NCBI GenBank assembly: GCA_964361075.1
Contig: CAYHZL010000077.1
Location: forward strand, 1 to 15,486
Length of the DNA: 15,486 nt
Source of the DNA: CAYHZL01 sp964361075
GTDB lineage: Bacteria > Bacteroidota > Ignavibacteria > UBA10030 > UBA8401
Reading direction: 5' to 3'
The notes beneath the pieces are model-generated. The model was not told where the DNA came from, searched no databases, and saw only the letters and a list, made by a program, of their open reading frames with translations. Both the position numbers and the translations under genes were made by a program. Below, piece after piece: positions 14,111-15,486 of the stretch (positions are counted from its first letter, which is position 1; every line of letters starts with the position of its first letter).

Positions 14111-15486
14111 ATGGCAAAATTAGAACGCCGCTCGTGGGCTGAACCTTTCAAAATTAAAGTTGTTGAACCGTTGAAAATGACAACACGTGAAGAACGATTG
14201 AAGGCGATTGAGGAAGCTGGATACAATACGTTTCTTCTTCGTTCTGAAGATGTGTATATAGATTTACTGACAGACAGCGGAACAAATGCGATGAGCGACC
14301 ATCAATGGGCTGGCATGATGCTTGGCGATGAAGCGTATGCAGGAAGCAAAAATTTTTATCATCTCGAAGAAAAAGTTCAACAGTACTACGGCTATAAATA
14401 TTTAGTGCCGACACACCAAGGACGCGGCGCTGAAAATATTATTTCGAAAATTTTAATTAAGTCCGGTAATTTTGTTCCCGGCAATATGTATTTCACAACA
14501 ACGAGATTGCACCAAGAACTTGCCGGTGGAACATTTGTCGATGTCATTATTGATGAAGCGCATGATTCGCAACACTTGCATCCCTTTAAAGGCAATGTTG
14601 ATATTCAAAAATTAGAGAAGTTAATTCAGGAAGTCGGCGCAAAAAATATTCCGTATGTTTCCGTTGCCGTCACTGTAAACATGGCGGGCGGTCAACCTGT
14701 TTCGATGGAAAATCTCCGACAGGTGCGCGCGCTTGCCTCGCAACATGGTATCAAAGTAATTCTCGATGCGACACGCGCTGTTGAAAATGCATACTTCATA
14801 AAAACACGTGAAGCAGGTTTTGCAGAAAAAACCATTGCTGAAATTTTAAAAGAGATGTGTTCGTACACCGACGGCGCGACGATGAGCGGTAAAAAAGATT
14901 TGTTAGTAAATATCGGCGGCTTCCTCGCACTTAATGATTGGGATGTCTTTGAAGAAGCGCGCAACATGGTTGTGGTGTACGAAGGTTTGCATACGTATGG
15001 CGGACTTGCAGGACGCGATCTTGAAGCGATGGCAATTGGTATTGAAGAAGCAGTGCAGTATGATCACATTAAAGCACGCATTGGACAAGTTGAATATGTC
15101 GGAGAAAAATTATTGAGTATCGGTGTTCCAATTGTTCAGCCAATCGGCGGGCACGCAATTTTTTTGGATGCAAAACAATTTTTGCCTCATTTACAACAAC
15201 TGCAATTTCCAGCTCAAACGTTGGCTGCTGAATTATATCTTGATTCTGGAATCCGTTCGATGGAACGCGGAATTGTTTCTGCGGGACGCAATAAAGAAAC
15301 CGGAGAAAATTATTTTCCCAAGTTGGAATTAGTACGTCTCACATTTCCCCGCCGCGTGTACACGCAGGCACATTGCGATGTGTTGGCTGAATCTGTTGAA
15401 TCAGTATTTGAAAATCGAAAAAATATTACAGGATTGAAAATGGTCTACGAACCAAAATATTTGCGGTTCTTTCAGGCGAGATTTGA
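14111..15486 (+). CDS. tpl: Tyrosine phenol-lyase, 3' end cut by the window edge
   Basis: 458 complete codons are visible and the frame is still open at the edge (last codons AGA TTT GA-), so probably only a few residues are missing. It is a PLP enzyme of the tryptophanase/tyrosine phenol-lyase family; the PLP lysine is K262 in MSGKKD, with D219 and R222 in VILDATR and N190 also expected at the cofactor. Against E. coli tryptophanase and Citrobacter tyrosine phenol-lyase, both recalled from memory, it matches the latter: MERGI at 384-388 supplies the arginine (R386) that reads the tyrosine hydroxyl, FTTTR at 128-132 includes the partner threonine, and LRFF (451-454) is kept. The reaction is L-tyrosine + H2O to phenol + pyruvate + ammonia, reversible. 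GGAG lies 5 bases before the ATG. It sits 51 bases after the homoserine dehydrogenase gene. A tryptophanase label is the likely automatic misannotation. Confidence 0.87.
   Translation, partial: MAKLERRSWAEPFKIKVVEPLKMTTREERLKAIEEAGYNTFLLRSEDVYIDLLTDSGTNAMSDHQWAGMMLGDEAYAGSKNFYHLEEKVQQYYGYKYLVPTHQGRGAENIISKILIKSGNFVPGNMYFTTTRLHQELAGGTFVDVIIDEAHDSQHLHPFKGNVDIQKLEKLIQEVGAKNIPYVSVAVTVNMAGGQPVSMENLRQVRALASQHGIKVILDATRAVENAYFIKTREAGFAEKTIAEILKEMCSYTDGATMSGKKDLLVNIGGFLALNDWDVFEEARNMVVVYEGLHTYGGLAGRDLEAMAIGIEEAVQYDHIKARIGQVEYVGEKLLSIGVPIVQPIGGHAIFLDAKQFLPHLQQLQFPAQTLAAELYLDSGIRSMERGIVSAGRNKETGENYFPKLELVRLTFPRRVYTQAHCDVLAESVESVFENRKNITGLKMVYEPKYLRFFQARF

Noticed and set aside
15484..15486. TGA at the very end of the window as the stop codon of tyrosine phenol-lyase
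   Set aside because: It is out of frame: from the ATG at 14111 the last codons read AGA TTT GA-, and the family normally has a few residues after ARF. The gene is cut by the window, not ended there.
14111..15486. Frameshift suspected in the tyrosine phenol-lyase gene because its span is not a multiple of three
   Set aside because: A codon-by-codon reading gives an unbroken, family-like protein from 14111 to the edge; the odd length only reflects the truncated last codon.
14111..15486. Annotation as tryptophanase
   Set aside because: The substrate-pocket residues (MERGI, FTTTR, LRFF) match tyrosine phenol-lyase as recalled, and the tryptophanase VEIG-type motif is absent.

Overview
The window comes from an AT-rich bacterium of the FCB superphylum, most like Ignavibacteria/Kapabacteria or other Bacteroidota relatives. 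The main evidence is two large secreted proteins with C-terminal type IX secretion (Por) sorting domains of the 'NYPNPFNP' type, which is characteristic of that group. Weak Shine-Dalgarno signals and intergenic spaces full of palindromic repeats fit but do not prove this. No rRNA, tRNA or CRISPR array is seen, so the placement rests on protein character alone.

Layout from left to right. Bases 1-219 hold a G/C-tract repeat and a strong terminator. Bases 220-3612 (minus) encode a 1130-aa secreted multidomain protein (N-terminal cysteine-bearing domain, propeller-like middle, ASH/choice-of-anchor-type domain, second propeller, T9SS signal) with a good SD and a plausible promoter. A small orphan membrane-anchored protein (3843-4202, plus) is followed by a 293-bp MITE-like element with perfect 20-bp terminal inverted repeats, then a 16-bp inverted repeat, then twin TTGTACAA palindromes 21 bp apart in front of a TonB-dependent receptor (4698-6860, plus) resembling the YncD/PqqU branch. 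A compact palindromic element sits between this gene and a minus-strand pair, glcD-glcF (9703 to 6998), encoding a FAD dehydrogenase and an iron-sulfur subunit that probably oxidise glycolate or a related 2-hydroxyacid. Upstream of glcD is a triple-nested palindrome. Next is an 868-aa minus-strand secreted beta-propeller with about eleven Asp-box/BNR repeats (12611 to 10005). The right end (plus) has a short homoserine dehydrogenase (13037-14059) and, 51 bp on, a tyrosine phenol-lyase (14111 to the window edge, 3' partial).

How the genes fit together: the two T9SS cargo proteins and the TonB receptor are cell-envelope or extracellular functions. GlcDF is a membrane-associated oxidase feeding electrons to the quinone pool. 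The hom-tpl pair is amino-acid metabolism and may be an operon. No single pathway joins them.

The most unusual content is in the repeats. Most intergenic gaps carry a different inverted-repeat family, several are nested inside one another, and one pair of 15-bp palindromes lies in frame inside a coding sequence, adding residues to a conserved sorting domain in the manner of Rickettsia palindromic elements.
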